Shown: positions 1 through 7,022, counted from the first letter of the stretch. The stretch is DNA of 7,056 nt from Planctomycetota bacterium (GCA_018400625.1 JAGYMJ010000431.1:1-7056); one strand, 5' to 3'. Notes: generated by a model not told the origin, from the sequence alone. Translations and numbers: made by a program.

Positions 1-5
1 ACCGG

Positions 6-32
6 CCTGTCTGCGTGCGACGCACAGGCAGG
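6..32. repeat. GC-rich bulged palindrome upstream of ptsI
   Basis: Bases 6-12 pair with 26-32 (7 pairs, one G.T), two bases (13-14) bulge out, and 15-18 pair with 22-25 around a three-base loop. This gives an 11-bp imperfect hairpin. No T-run follows, so a classical intrinsic terminator is unlikely. Similar short GC-rich palindromes often occur as dispersed intergenic repeats; calling it one is inference, because only one copy is in this window. It could also be the 3' hairpin of an upstream transcript. Confidence 0.45.
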
Positions 33-122
33 CACAGGGCACGGTGGAGATGCCACGGCGTTCACTGAGGACTTATCTTACTTAATTATATATGTCGAAA
101 CCTGTAAACACCAGGTAACATA

Positions 123-1916
123 ATGATGAACAGAGAAAATATATCTATAGTTTTGGGCGGAATAGCGATCGCTCGGGGAATAGCCATTGGCCCCGCGCAT
201 AAAGTAAGCACTTCGCGCTTTCCTCATAAGGTTCCTCAATATAATATACCCGGCGAAGACCTTAATCGCGAGATCAAAAGATTTCGCCGCGCCTGTGAAA
301 AGGCTAAAAAAGACCTGCAAAATGTTGTTGAACGTGTTGAAAAAGAAGTGGGCAGCCATGAGGCCGACATCATAAGACCACAGATCATGATGGTTGAAGA
401 CCCCACCCTGGTTACCGAAGTCGAAGAGATCATCATAGAAAAGAACATTAATTGTGAGTCGGCCGTTGAAGAAACCATCGAGCGGTTTGAAAAGATGATA
501 GAGTCGCTTGACGACCATTATCTGCGCGAACGGAATTCGGACATCCGGGATGCCGGCCGGCGCATTCTCTCACAACTCCTTTTTGTGGATGGTGATTTCG
601 GAGCGGAGATCGACCAGCCTGTCATTGTCGTCGCAAAACACCTGCTGCCTTCATTAACGGTACATCTCGAACGGGAAAAGGTTTTAGCGTTTGCGACGGA
701 GAAGGGAGGATACAACTCCCATGCCGCCATACTTGCCCGTTCTATGGGCATACCGGCGGTTACGGGACTCCAGGATATCTGTAATAAAGTCGTGAACGGT
801 GATGAGATTATCATCGACGGCAATGAAGGAAAAGCCGTTCTGAAGCCGTCTGAGAAAACAATCAAAGCGGTCAGGAAAAAGGAAGAACAATTCCATGCCG
901 AAGAGAACGCCGTCATAGCTCATGTTGGAGACCCCACCGATACGAGGGACGGCCGCCATCTGAGTATCAGGGCCAATATTGGACGGTTTGCAGACATCGA
1001 AAAAGCCCTGGAATATCAGGCCGAAGGGGTCGGCCTGTACAGGACGGAGTTCAATTACATGTCAAGGAATACGCTCCCCGATGAAGATGAATTGGTGGAG
1101 GAATATGCTGATATAGCACGGAAATTCTCCAAACAGGGCGGAGAAGTTTGCTTGCGCCTGCTCGATATCGGAGGCGACAAATTCCCGCCCGCCATACCGC
1201 TTGCCCATGAAGATAATCCTTTTATCGGACAGCGTGGTCTGCGCCTCATGCTCAATCACATACCGGACCTCATGCTGCCGCAGTTGAGAGCGATAATAAA
1301 GGCAAGCCGGTATGGAAAGGTCGCCCTGCTTTACCCCATGGTCACCAGCGTCGATGACCTGGAAGCGGCGTTAGACCTGTTTGAACGCGCCAAATCACAG
1401 CTCATATCTGAAAAATTCAACATTAGTGAAAAAATTAAACAAGGCATAATGATAGAGGTTCCTTCTTGCGTTCCCATCTTAGAAGACTTGTTGGATAATT
1501 CAGATTTTGCAACGGTCGGAACCAACGATTTCGTACAATACCTGCTGGCCGCCGATAGGAATTCAGCCAAAATGATTGACGCCTATGATCCCTATGAACC
1601 CGCCGTGATGCGCATGCTGGGCCTGATTGCGGAAAAAGCCGCCGGGAAAAACAAACCTGTCAGCATATGTGGAGAGATGGGCGGGGATGTCTCCCTGCTG
1701 CCCGTGTTCTTGGGACTGGGTTACGATAGCCTCAGCGTCAATGTACAGGCTATACCCTACCTGAGAGAAGCAGCACGTAAAATATCCGTAAAAGACTGTA
1801 AAAATCTAACCCATAAAGTGCTCAAAGCGAAAAGAAGTGAGGAAATAAAGGAGCTGGTCAGAAAATTCCGCGCCCGACAGGATTACCATGAGGAACTTCA
1901 ATCCGTCGGGCTCTGA
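123..1916 (+). CDS. ptsI: PTS Enzyme I (phosphoenolpyruvate-protein phosphotransferase)
   Basis: Enzyme I takes phosphate from PEP onto a histidine and passes it to HPr in the cytoplasm, powering PTS sugar uptake or PTS-based regulation. The 597-residue protein has the full family layout: N-terminal HPr-binding region (about 12-135), swivelling phospho-His domain (about 160-235) with His200 in GGYNSHAAILAR, and a PEP-binding TIM barrel (about 265-550). The barrel keeps Arg307 (GLYRTEF), Arg345 (LRLLDIGGDK), the GTNDFVQYLLAADR motif and the catalytic Cys516 (SICGEMGGD). There is no N-terminal GAF domain, so it is the ptsI type and not PtsP. It is some 20 residues longer than the E. coli enzyme, mostly at the two ends. 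Tandem ATGs lie at 123 and 126; AGG at 113-115 is 7 bases before the first, which I chose. One oddity is Asn where Thr usually precedes the Ser-His pair. No ptsH lies in the window; it may be further upstream. Confidence 0.96.
   Translation: MMNRENISIVLGGIAIARGIAIGPAHKVSTSRFPHKVPQYNIPGEDLNREIKRFRRACEKAKKDLQNVVERVEKEVGSHEADIIRPQIMMVEDPTLVTEVEEIIIEKNINCESAVEETIERFEKMIESLDDHYLRERNSDIRDAGRRILSQLLFVDGDFGAEIDQPVIVVAKHLLPSLTVHLEREKVLAFATEKGGYNSHAAILARSMGIPAVTGLQDICNKVVNGDEIIIDGNEGKAVLKPSEKTIKAVRKKEEQFHAEENAVIAHVGDPTDTRDGRHLSIRANIGRFADIEKALEYQAEGVGLYRTEFNYMSRNTLPDEDELVEEYADIARKFSKQGGEVCLRLLDIGGDKFPPAIPLAHEDNPFIGQRGLRLMLNHIPDLMLPQLRAIIKASRYGKVALLYPMVTSVDDLEAALDLFERAKSQLISEKFNISEKIKQGIMIEVPSCVPILEDLLDNSDFATVGTNDFVQYLLAADRNSAKMIDAYDPYEPAVMRMLGLIAEKAAGKNKPVSICGEMGGDVSLLPVFLGLGYDSLSVNVQAIPYLREAARKISVKDCKNLTHKVLKAKRSEEIKELVRKFRARQDYHEELQSVGL
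1873..1910 (+). other. Stem-loop inside the last codons of ptsI
   Basis: CCCGAC (1873-1878) plus GGATT (1880-1884) pairs with AATCC (1900-1904) plus GTCGGG (1905-1910). This makes 11 base pairs with one bulged A (1879) and a loop of about 15 bases. It ends just before the ptsI stop codon and the next promoter. The following bases (CTCTGATTTG) are not a proper U-tract, so it may be a weak terminator, an mRNA 3'-end stabiliser, or simply coding sequence that happens to fold. Confidence 0.4.
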
Positions 1917-1917
1917 T

Positions 1918-1946
1918 TTGACATACCTTGTGATATGAACTATAGT
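1918..1946 (+). promoter_or_regulatory. Sigma70-type promoter for the hflK-hflC-dapA-GH15 unit
   Basis: A perfect -35 hexamer TTGACA (1918-1923) is followed by a 17-base spacer and TATAGT (1941-1946), 5 of 6 to the -10 consensus. Spacing is optimal. Transcription should begin near 1952-1954, inside the palindrome TATCGATA (1946-1953), giving a leader of about 70 bases before hflK. The -35 begins one base after the ptsI stop, so hflK onward can be expressed independently of ptsI. Confidence 0.75.
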
Positions 1947-1976
1947 ATCGATAATATCCCGAGTTAAACAAAATAC

Positions 1977-1992
1977 GGGGAAATTTCACCCC
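1977..1992 (+). other. Small GGGG/CCCC stem in the hflK leader
   Basis: GGGG (1977-1980) and CCCC (1989-1992) flank an eight-base AT-rich loop in the predicted 5' leader, about 18 bases before the hflK Shine-Dalgarno GGAG (2010-2013). With only four pairs it is weak, and no regulatory role can be claimed. Confidence 0.2.
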
Positions 1993-2023
1993 TTAGCTCT
2001 ACCTCTCACGGAGTAACCTTAAA

Positions 2024-3040
2024 ATGGCCAACAGTCGCAGAAATATTACACCAATAGAACAGTATTTACGGAAGAATGGCATAAAGCCGATATTGATAAC
2101 CGTGTTTAGCGCATTAGCTATTCTCTTCGTCGTTACCGGCGCTTTTACATCCTTCCATACCGTCAACCCTGAAGGACGCTCAGTGCTTAAACGGTTTGGA
2201 CGTGTTATTGACATTCGCGGTCCCGGTCTGCATTTCAAGCTGCCTTTTAACATTGATCGCGCTTATTTCGTCCCTACTGAACGCCAGTTGACCGAGGAGT
2301 TCGGATTCCGAACCATCAGCACCAACGGCCGCACCAGATATGCTAAACGTCCTGAACACCTCGACGAGTCGTTAATGCTGACCGGCGACCTTAAAGTTAT
2401 CGATGTTGAGTGGGTGGTTCAATACCGCGTCTATGATGCCGACAAATACCTGCACAGGGTCAAAGACCAGGACCAAAGCATACGTGACATCTCCGAGGCC
2501 GTGATGAGACGAATAGTGGGCAATGAACTCGGCAGCGACGTGCTCACCGAAAAACGTGTTCATGTCGCACAAATGGCACGTGAAGAAATAGAAGAGGCCC
2601 TCCAGTCCTTTGACCTGGGCGTGATAGTCAGACGGGTGGAACTGCAGGATGTCACGCCGCCGCAACGTGTCAAACCGGCATTCAATGAGGTCAACCAGGC
2701 CGAGCAGGAGCGGGAACGACTGATCAATGAAGCGGAAAAACGACGTTCGCAGGTTATACCCAGAGCGGAAGGCCAGGCCATACAAATCGTTGAAGAGGCG
2801 CGAGCCTATGCTACCGAACGCATCAATCGTGCACGCGGAGAGACGGAAAGGTTTACCGCGATTTTGGAACAGTACAATAATTCGCCTCAAGTCACGCGCC
2901 GCAGATTGTATATCGAAATGATCGATAAAGTGCTGCCGGAGCTCGGCAATGTCTATGTTGTTGAAGATAAAGGCCGCCAACCTTTACCTTTGCTGAACCT
3001 TGACAGAGAAACTCAAAATAATTTAAAGGAACAAAAATGA
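2024..3040 (+). CDS. hflK: HflK, SPFH-family membrane protein (FtsH modulator subunit)
   Basis: HflK pairs with HflC in a large membrane cage that, in E. coli, surrounds and modulates the FtsH protease and so affects membrane-protein turnover. The 338-residue protein has a short N-terminal tail, one membrane helix (about 22-41), an SPFH/band-7 domain on the far side (about 44-235), then a charged helical, likely coiled-coil stretch (about 235-295). The motif DVTPPQRVKPAFNEVNQAEQ (from Asp209) followed by ERLINEAEKRRSQVIPRAEG is diagnostic for HflK. It lacks the long Gly/Pro-rich N-terminal region of the 419-residue E. coli protein, as many HflKs outside the gammaproteobacteria do. GGAG at 2010-2013, ten bases before the ATG, supports the start. 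It is the first gene after the promoter at 1918-1946 and overlaps hflC by ATGA. FtsH itself is not in the window. Confidence 0.95.
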   Translation: MANSRRNITPIEQYLRKNGIKPILITVFSALAILFVVTGAFTSFHTVNPEGRSVLKRFGRVIDIRGPGLHFKLPFNIDRAYFVPTERQLTEEFGFRTISTNGRTRYAKRPEHLDESLMLTGDLKVIDVEWVVQYRVYDADKYLHRVKDQDQSIRDISEAVMRRIVGNELGSDVLTEKRVHVAQMAREEIEEALQSFDLGVIVRRVELQDVTPPQRVKPAFNEVNQAEQERERLINEAEKRRSQVIPRAEGQAIQIVEEARAYATERINRARGETERFTAILEQYNNSPQVTRRRLYIEMIDKVLPELGNVYVVEDKGRQPLPLLNLDRETQNNLKEQK

Positions 3041-4056
3041 CTGTTGAAAACTATAATCTGACAAAGACGCATGTAATCTTTGGGGCCATCGTGGTTGTCC
3101 TTATACTCATCTTGTTTACTGTCTATCATGCAGCATTCACAGTGGATGAAGCAGAACAGGCCATAGTTCTCCAGTTCGGCGAGCCGATAGGAGAACCGAT
3201 CACCGAACCGGGCCTGCACTTTAAAACACCCTTCATCCAGAAAGTCCGGCGCTTCGACAAACGCCTGCAATCCTGGGACGGCGATCCGAATCAGATACCG
3301 ACCCGCGGCGAACAATTTATCTCCGTCGATACTACCGCCCGATGGCGTATAGCCGATCCGCTTGTGTTTTTCCAGCGGGTGCGTGATGTCGACGGGGCGA
3401 CGCGCCGCCTTAACGATATTCTTGATTCAGTGGTTCGTGACTTCATTTCCTCCAGCCCACTGACTGAAATCGTGCGGTCGGCCGATTGGCTTGTGACCGA
3501 GGAAGACCTCAAAAGGGTCCCTGTAGCCGCCGAAGAAGAGGAAGAAATTCTGTTGGAAGAAGTGGATATGGGTCGTGGAGAACTCACACGCAAAATCCTC
3601 GAAACTGCGCAGAAGGAAGTGCCGGATTTCGGAGTTGAACTCGCTGACATCAGAATCAAAAGGGTGGATTATGTTCAACAGGTGCAAGAACAGGTTTTTG
3701 AACGCATGATCGCCGAACGGCAGCGAATGGCGGAACAATTCCGCTCGGAAGGTCAAGGACGGGCGGCCGAAATCGACGGTGAAACCGAACGGCTTTTTGC
3801 TGAAATCAGTTCCGAAGCGCAGCGTAAAGCAGAAGTACTGCGCGGTGAAGCCGATGCGGAAGTTACCTCTATTTACAATCAAGCTTACGGCGCCGATCCA
3901 GAATTTTTCGCGTTTTTCAGAACCCTTGAAAGCTATCCTGAGTCAATCGGGGACGGAACAACTTTGATTATCAGTTCTGATTCTGACTATTTCAGGTATC
4001 TGAAAAATATTGGCGATGTTATGTCGACTGATGATAAAAAAAATATTGACGAATGA
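3037..4056 (+). CDS. hflC: HflC, SPFH-family membrane protein (HflK partner)
   Basis: HflC is the obligate partner of HflK in the membrane-anchored HflKC complex. The 339-residue protein has one N-terminal membrane helix (about 12-31), an SPFH domain beginning VDEAEQAIVLQFGEP, and an acidic stretch with Glu166-170. A charged helical region follows IRIKRVDY (around 206-212). The C-terminal block DPEFFAFFRTLESY followed by SDSDYFRYLKN closely resembles the E. coli HflC C-terminus, which separates it from HflK. Its length matches E. coli HflC (334). Translation starts in the ATGA that also ends hflK, with AAAGGA (3025-3030) six bases upstream, so the two proteins are probably made in matched amounts. 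A run of eight A (4036-4043) falls in the last codons; the variable C-terminal tail there is expendable. Confidence 0.95.
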   Translation: MTVENYNLTKTHVIFGAIVVVLILILFTVYHAAFTVDEAEQAIVLQFGEPIGEPITEPGLHFKTPFIQKVRRFDKRLQSWDGDPNQIPTRGEQFISVDTTARWRIADPLVFFQRVRDVDGATRRLNDILDSVVRDFISSSPLTEIVRSADWLVTEEDLKRVPVAAEEEEEILLEEVDMGRGELTRKILETAQKEVPDFGVELADIRIKRVDYVQQVQEQVFERMIAERQRMAEQFRSEGQGRAAEIDGETERLFAEISSEAQRKAEVLRGEADAEVTSIYNQAYGADPEFFAFFRTLESYPESIGDGTTLIISSDSDYFRYLKNIGDVMSTDDKKNIDE

Positions 4057-4082
4057 GATTAAAGTCATAAAAATGATTCAAT

Positions 4083-4086
4083 GGAG
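4083..4086 (+). promoter_or_regulatory. Ribosome binding site that decides the dapA start
   Basis: GGAG lies six bases before the ATG at 4093 and nine before the ATG at 4096. It sits inside the longest reading frame, which would begin at ATG 4081, but that codon has only AT-rich sequence without a Shine-Dalgarno upstream. The downstream start also gives the N-terminus usual for DapA (MMFQGCYTALITPM). Confidence 0.7.
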
Positions 4087-4092
4087 ACCTGT

Positions 4093-5136
4093 ATGATGTT
4101 TCAAGGATGTTACACTGCATTAATAACACCGATGAAGGACAATGAAAACAGGGAAGTCGATTATGAAGCGCTGAACAATTTAGTCGATTTCCAGGCCGCC
4201 GCCGGTGTAAGCGGACTGCTTGCAATGGGCACAACCGGAGAAAGCCCTACTCTCAACTGGGAAGAACATTCAAATGTTATCGAAAAAGTCAAAATTTTCG
4301 CGCAAGGCCGATGCACGACAATCGCCGGCACCGGTTCCAATTGCACACGTGAAGCGATGCGAAGCACACACCATGCTGTGGAAATAGGGGCCGACGCCGC
4401 CCTGCTGGTTGAACCCTATTATAACGGACCGAGTTCGATCGAAATACGACGTGAATATATGGGCCCTCTGGCCAAAGAATATCCTGAAATGGAGTTTATT
4501 CCCTACGTCATCCCCGGCAGGAGCGGAACCCAGCTCCTCCCCCAGGACCTGGCCATTCTGACAGAACAATATGAGAACATCAATACGGTTAAGGAAGCCA
4601 GCGGGAATCCCGAAAATATGCGCCTTTCCCGTAAGTTGGCCCCGGCCCTTCACATCCTCAGCGGCGATGATGATATGACTTACCTGATGATGACCGATGA
4701 AAGTATTGCCGCAAGAGGTGTCATAAGCGTTATGTCCAATGTTATACCGGGAGCGATCCAACAGATGACCGAAGCTGTCCTGGAAGGCGACCGAGAAAAA
4801 GGCGAAAAATGGAAAAAAACTATAAGCCCACTTCTTGAAATGGTGACGGTAAAAACAGAGGAAGATACGCCATGGGGCCCCCGACTCTGCAAAGCCCGAA
4901 ACCCGCTCCCTGTCAAAACCTTGATGAACATTCTTGGAATGGACGCGGGCCCTCCGCGCCGGCCGTTAGGCAAAATGACCCGCAAAGGGATTGAAGTCGT
5001 ACGTCAAGCTGCCCTCAAAGTGCAGAATAAGAACCCGGAGGTTTTGAAACCGATAGCCGCCGCATTCGATGTGGATATCGAGGAAAGACTCAATAACACG
5101 GAAATAATCGAATCACTTTGCTACAGTGATGAATAA
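4093..5136 (+). CDS. dapA: 4-hydroxy-tetrahydrodipicolinate synthase, long form
   Basis: DapA condenses pyruvate with aspartate semialdehyde, the committed step to diaminopimelate and lysine, in the cytoplasm. From ATG 4093 the protein has 347 residues. Catalytic residues are all present: Thr47-Thr48 (GTTGES), Tyr110 (EPYYN), Tyr138 and Arg143 (YVIPGRSG), and Schiff-base Lys167 (VKEASG). GDDDMTYLM and GVISVMSNVIPG complete the barrel signature. The lysine-feedback site also looks present: Ser51, His59, Asn83, Glu87 and Tyr109 match E. coli Ser48, His56, Asn80, Glu84 and Tyr106, while His53 is replaced by Trp56 and Ala49 by Pro52. Compared with the 292-residue E. coli enzyme there is an insertion of about 16 residues before NPLPVK (Asn270) and a tail of about 34. 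It lies 36 bases after hflC and overlaps the next gene by 8. A related lyase/aldolase of the same superfamily is possible but less likely given Arg143. Confidence 0.88.
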   Translation: MMFQGCYTALITPMKDNENREVDYEALNNLVDFQAAAGVSGLLAMGTTGESPTLNWEEHSNVIEKVKIFAQGRCTTIAGTGSNCTREAMRSTHHAVEIGADAALLVEPYYNGPSSIEIRREYMGPLAKEYPEMEFIPYVIPGRSGTQLLPQDLAILTEQYENINTVKEASGNPENMRLSRKLAPALHILSGDDDMTYLMMTDESIAARGVISVMSNVIPGAIQQMTEAVLEGDREKGEKWKKTISPLLEMVTVKTEEDTPWGPRLCKARNPLPVKTLMNILGMDAGPPRRPLGKMTRKGIEVVRQAALKVQNKNPEVLKPIAAAFDVDIEERLNNTEIIESLCYSDE

Positions 5137-6919
5137 GTTGATTGAACAAGAGAAATATAAAACACCGCTCTGTCCCTATTTAGTCATCGGTAACGGACGG
5201 GTGCTTGTGCATCTGGACGCCTTCTGTGTACCCCATTCACTTTACTGGCCAAAACCCGGGTTGCCCGAAAGGTTGAAATGGCGCGATCCTTTCGATGAAT
5301 GGCCCTACTGGGAAGAAATGCCGCCGCAAGCCGTCCGCGCCCGCATGCCTTACTTCGATTATACCGACGGAGCGCGTGATTATCTGCATGAGGCCGATCA
5401 AGTAAAAGTCGATTACCTGGAAGATACGAATATCCTTGTCGGGATTTACGACCTGCCGGGAGGCGCACAAGTAAAAATAACAACTTTTGTCCCTCCTGAA
5501 ATGGACATATGGGGTCGGCATTATCACGTGAAAGGACATGGTCAACTGGTTTTGCAGAGCGGATTCTATGAAAAAGCCGTGCGCGGTCACGCCCTCGCTC
5601 ATATGGGAAATGTTGATTTTCGGGGCGCTTTCGATGCAGAACCGCGCGGTGTTTATGTCATGATGAGCACAGTACATTTAACCCAAAAGAATTCACATGT
5701 CGAAGTTCCGATTGATAATGAAGCTCAGTTCACCTCTTATATGTGCATGGCTCAAGATATAGCCGGTGCGGTTGAACTTGGTGATAAAGCCCTGAATACA
5801 GGTGCAGAGTCTCTGATCCGAAGAACGGCCGAAAATGATCGAGACTGGATAGCTCGAGCCGATAAACCTTCTGCAAATCACCCACTCATTATCGGTAATT
5901 ACAAAAGATGGCTCCTGTCCTACCGTCTTTTCACGGCATCCGACGGCGCCATGAGCTGCGGGGCGCGTCCCTTCTGGGGGTTCGCCTGGCCTCGCGACTG
6001 CAGCCAGCAGATAGGCGCTTACGCCGCAGCCGGCATGGTAGAAGAGGCGCGTAAAGTCACTCAATGGCATATCGACAACACTCCTGAATGCGGCATACAT
6101 GAGGCGCGATATTTCCTGGATCGCCGCCCCATGCTCCTGGACAACCGCCCGCGACAGGGTGATAATCCCGGGTTCCTGTGCTGGGCCGCGGGATTCGTCT
6201 CACGTAAATGCTGGGATGCAGATTGGGCCTCAGGTATAACCGACAACCTGTACAGGATGGCGGATTTTCTTCTGCAAAACCGTGACCGGAAAACTCTGCT
6301 GCCGCTGCCGGAAGCCGACTACCTCGAGGGTGTGATTGCCGAATCAATAAGCAATTCAGTCAGTGCTGTGGGGGGGCTTGAAGGAGCAGCTTTTATAGCG
6401 AAAAAACTTAACGATACCGCCAGGGCTGATAATTATCTGGCCCGAGCGGATGAAATCAGACAAGGCATTAAAAAACATTTGTGGAATGCCGAAGAAAAAT
6501 ATATCATGCGGTCAGTAAAACCCCTTGACACCGTTTCGGACACGGCGGTTTGCTGGGGAGCCTATCCTTTCAAAGTTTGGGCCGGTAACGACCCGATATG
6601 CTCACACGCCGTCAAAAGGGTTTTCCGCGACCGATGGAACAAAGAAGCCGGCGGAGTTCTGACAGCAAAAGGCACGCCGTATGAATCCTACTGGATGTAC
6701 CATACAGGTATCATGCTCCTGGGAGCCGCTTATATCGGTGCTGTTGATATCCAAAATGAAATCCTGGACTCCTTAGAAAAAAACATATGTCCTCAGGGCC
6801 TGGTGCCCGAACAGGTCAGCAGAGCCACGGGCGCTCTCTGGGGCACCTCCCCCCTGCCCGTCGCCCAGGCTGACCTTCTTATGTATGCCTACTTGCCGCA
6901 AAATGTACAAGCGGAATAG
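5129..6919 (+). CDS. GH15-like (glucoamylase/trehalase-type) glycoside hydrolase
   Basis: Glycoside hydrolase of the six-hairpin (alpha/alpha)6 barrel type, most like GH15, which removes glucose from alpha-glucans or splits trehalose with inversion. The 596-residue protein has an N-terminal beta-rich domain beginning YLVIGNGRVLVHLDAF, typical of prokaryotic GH15, and a catalytic barrel from about 250. The barrel carries GFAWPRDC (Trp287, Arg289, Asp290), a probable acid in DYLEG (Glu400) and a probable base in LVPEQVS (Glu561). The usual general-acid motif is nearer D-L-W-E-E, so the site is divergent and the substrate uncertain. No signal peptide or membrane segment is seen, suggesting an intracellular glucan or oligosaccharide as substrate. 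ATG 5129 was chosen; an in-frame GTG directly precedes it at 5126. No clear Shine-Dalgarno exists, and the 8-base overlap with dapA implies translational coupling. A seven-G run (6370-6376) lies in the coding sequence. Confidence 0.78.
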   Translation: MNKLIEQEKYKTPLCPYLVIGNGRVLVHLDAFCVPHSLYWPKPGLPERLKWRDPFDEWPYWEEMPPQAVRARMPYFDYTDGARDYLHEADQVKVDYLEDTNILVGIYDLPGGAQVKITTFVPPEMDIWGRHYHVKGHGQLVLQSGFYEKAVRGHALAHMGNVDFRGAFDAEPRGVYVMMSTVHLTQKNSHVEVPIDNEAQFTSYMCMAQDIAGAVELGDKALNTGAESLIRRTAENDRDWIARADKPSANHPLIIGNYKRWLLSYRLFTASDGAMSCGARPFWGFAWPRDCSQQIGAYAAAGMVEEARKVTQWHIDNTPECGIHEARYFLDRRPMLLDNRPRQGDNPGFLCWAAGFVSRKCWDADWASGITDNLYRMADFLLQNRDRKTLLPLPEADYLEGVIAESISNSVSAVGGLEGAAFIAKKLNDTARADNYLARADEIRQGIKKHLWNAEEKYIMRSVKPLDTVSDTAVCWGAYPFKVWAGNDPICSHAVKRVFRDRWNKEAGGVLTAKGTPYESYWMYHTGIMLLGAAYIGAVDIQNEILDSLEKNICPQGLVPEQVSRATGALWGTSPLPVAQADLLMYAYLPQNVQAE

Positions 6920-6965
6920 ACTCTCATGCATACCTATGTCATCGCCTTCTTAGTGGTTAGTTGTG

Positions 6966-6974
6966 TGATATAAT
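6966..6974 (+). promoter_or_regulatory. Extended -10 promoter downstream of the GH15-like gene
   Basis: TGATATAAT (6966-6974) is a perfect extended -10 element (TGn plus TATAAT). The -35 is poor; TTCTTA at 6947-6952, 16 bases upstream, is the best candidate. Transcription would start around 6980-6982 and run out of the window through two hairpins, so it should drive the next gene or a small RNA. The intergenic setting supports it. Confidence 0.5.
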
Positions 6975-6986
6975 GTTCGCTTTCTC

Positions 6987-7006
6987 TCACCGTAAGGCTT
7001 CGGTGA
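6987..7006 (+). other. Stem-loop in the 3' intergenic region
   Basis: TCACCG (6987-6992) pairs with CGGTGA (7001-7006) around an eight-base loop. There is no T-run after it, so it is not a standard terminator. It lies within the first bases expected to be transcribed from the extended -10 element upstream, so it may be the 5' hairpin of that transcript. Confidence 0.35.
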
Positions 7007-7022
7007 ACCACGTTGATTGGGG

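Noticed and set aside
61..93. Possible ptsI promoter (TTCACT with an AT-rich TATATA-like box)
   Set aside because: The best -35/-10 pairing needs a spacer of about 20 bases and the boxes match poorly, so I do not call it.
1..123. An open frame from base 1 to the TAA at 121-123 that could be the tail of an upstream gene
   Set aside because: It runs through the palindrome, its 40 residues resemble no family I know, and it ends where the ptsI Shine-Dalgarno and AT-rich leader lie. Chance openness is more likely.
2372..2980. A 202-codon minus-strand open frame opposite hflK
   Set aside because: It is fully antisense to a confidently identified gene, has no recognisable protein features, and is best explained by codon bias.
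3532..3546. Glu-rich stretch in HflC as a novel insertion
   Set aside because: E. coli HflC has a charged variable segment in the same part of the domain, so this is normal for the family.
4081..4092. ATG 4081 as the dapA start
   Set aside because: No Shine-Dalgarno precedes it, and these bases contain the GGAG that serves the ATG at 4093.
6370..6376. Seven-G run as a phase-variation tract in the GH15-like gene
   Set aside because: The frame is intact across it, the run is short, and an internal metabolic enzyme is an unlikely phase-variable gene.
6926..6973. 15-codon hydrophobic micro-ORF (begins MHTYVIAF) after the GH15-like gene
   Set aside because: It is very short, its end overlaps the extended -10 element, and GGAA nine bases upstream is only a weak ribosome site.
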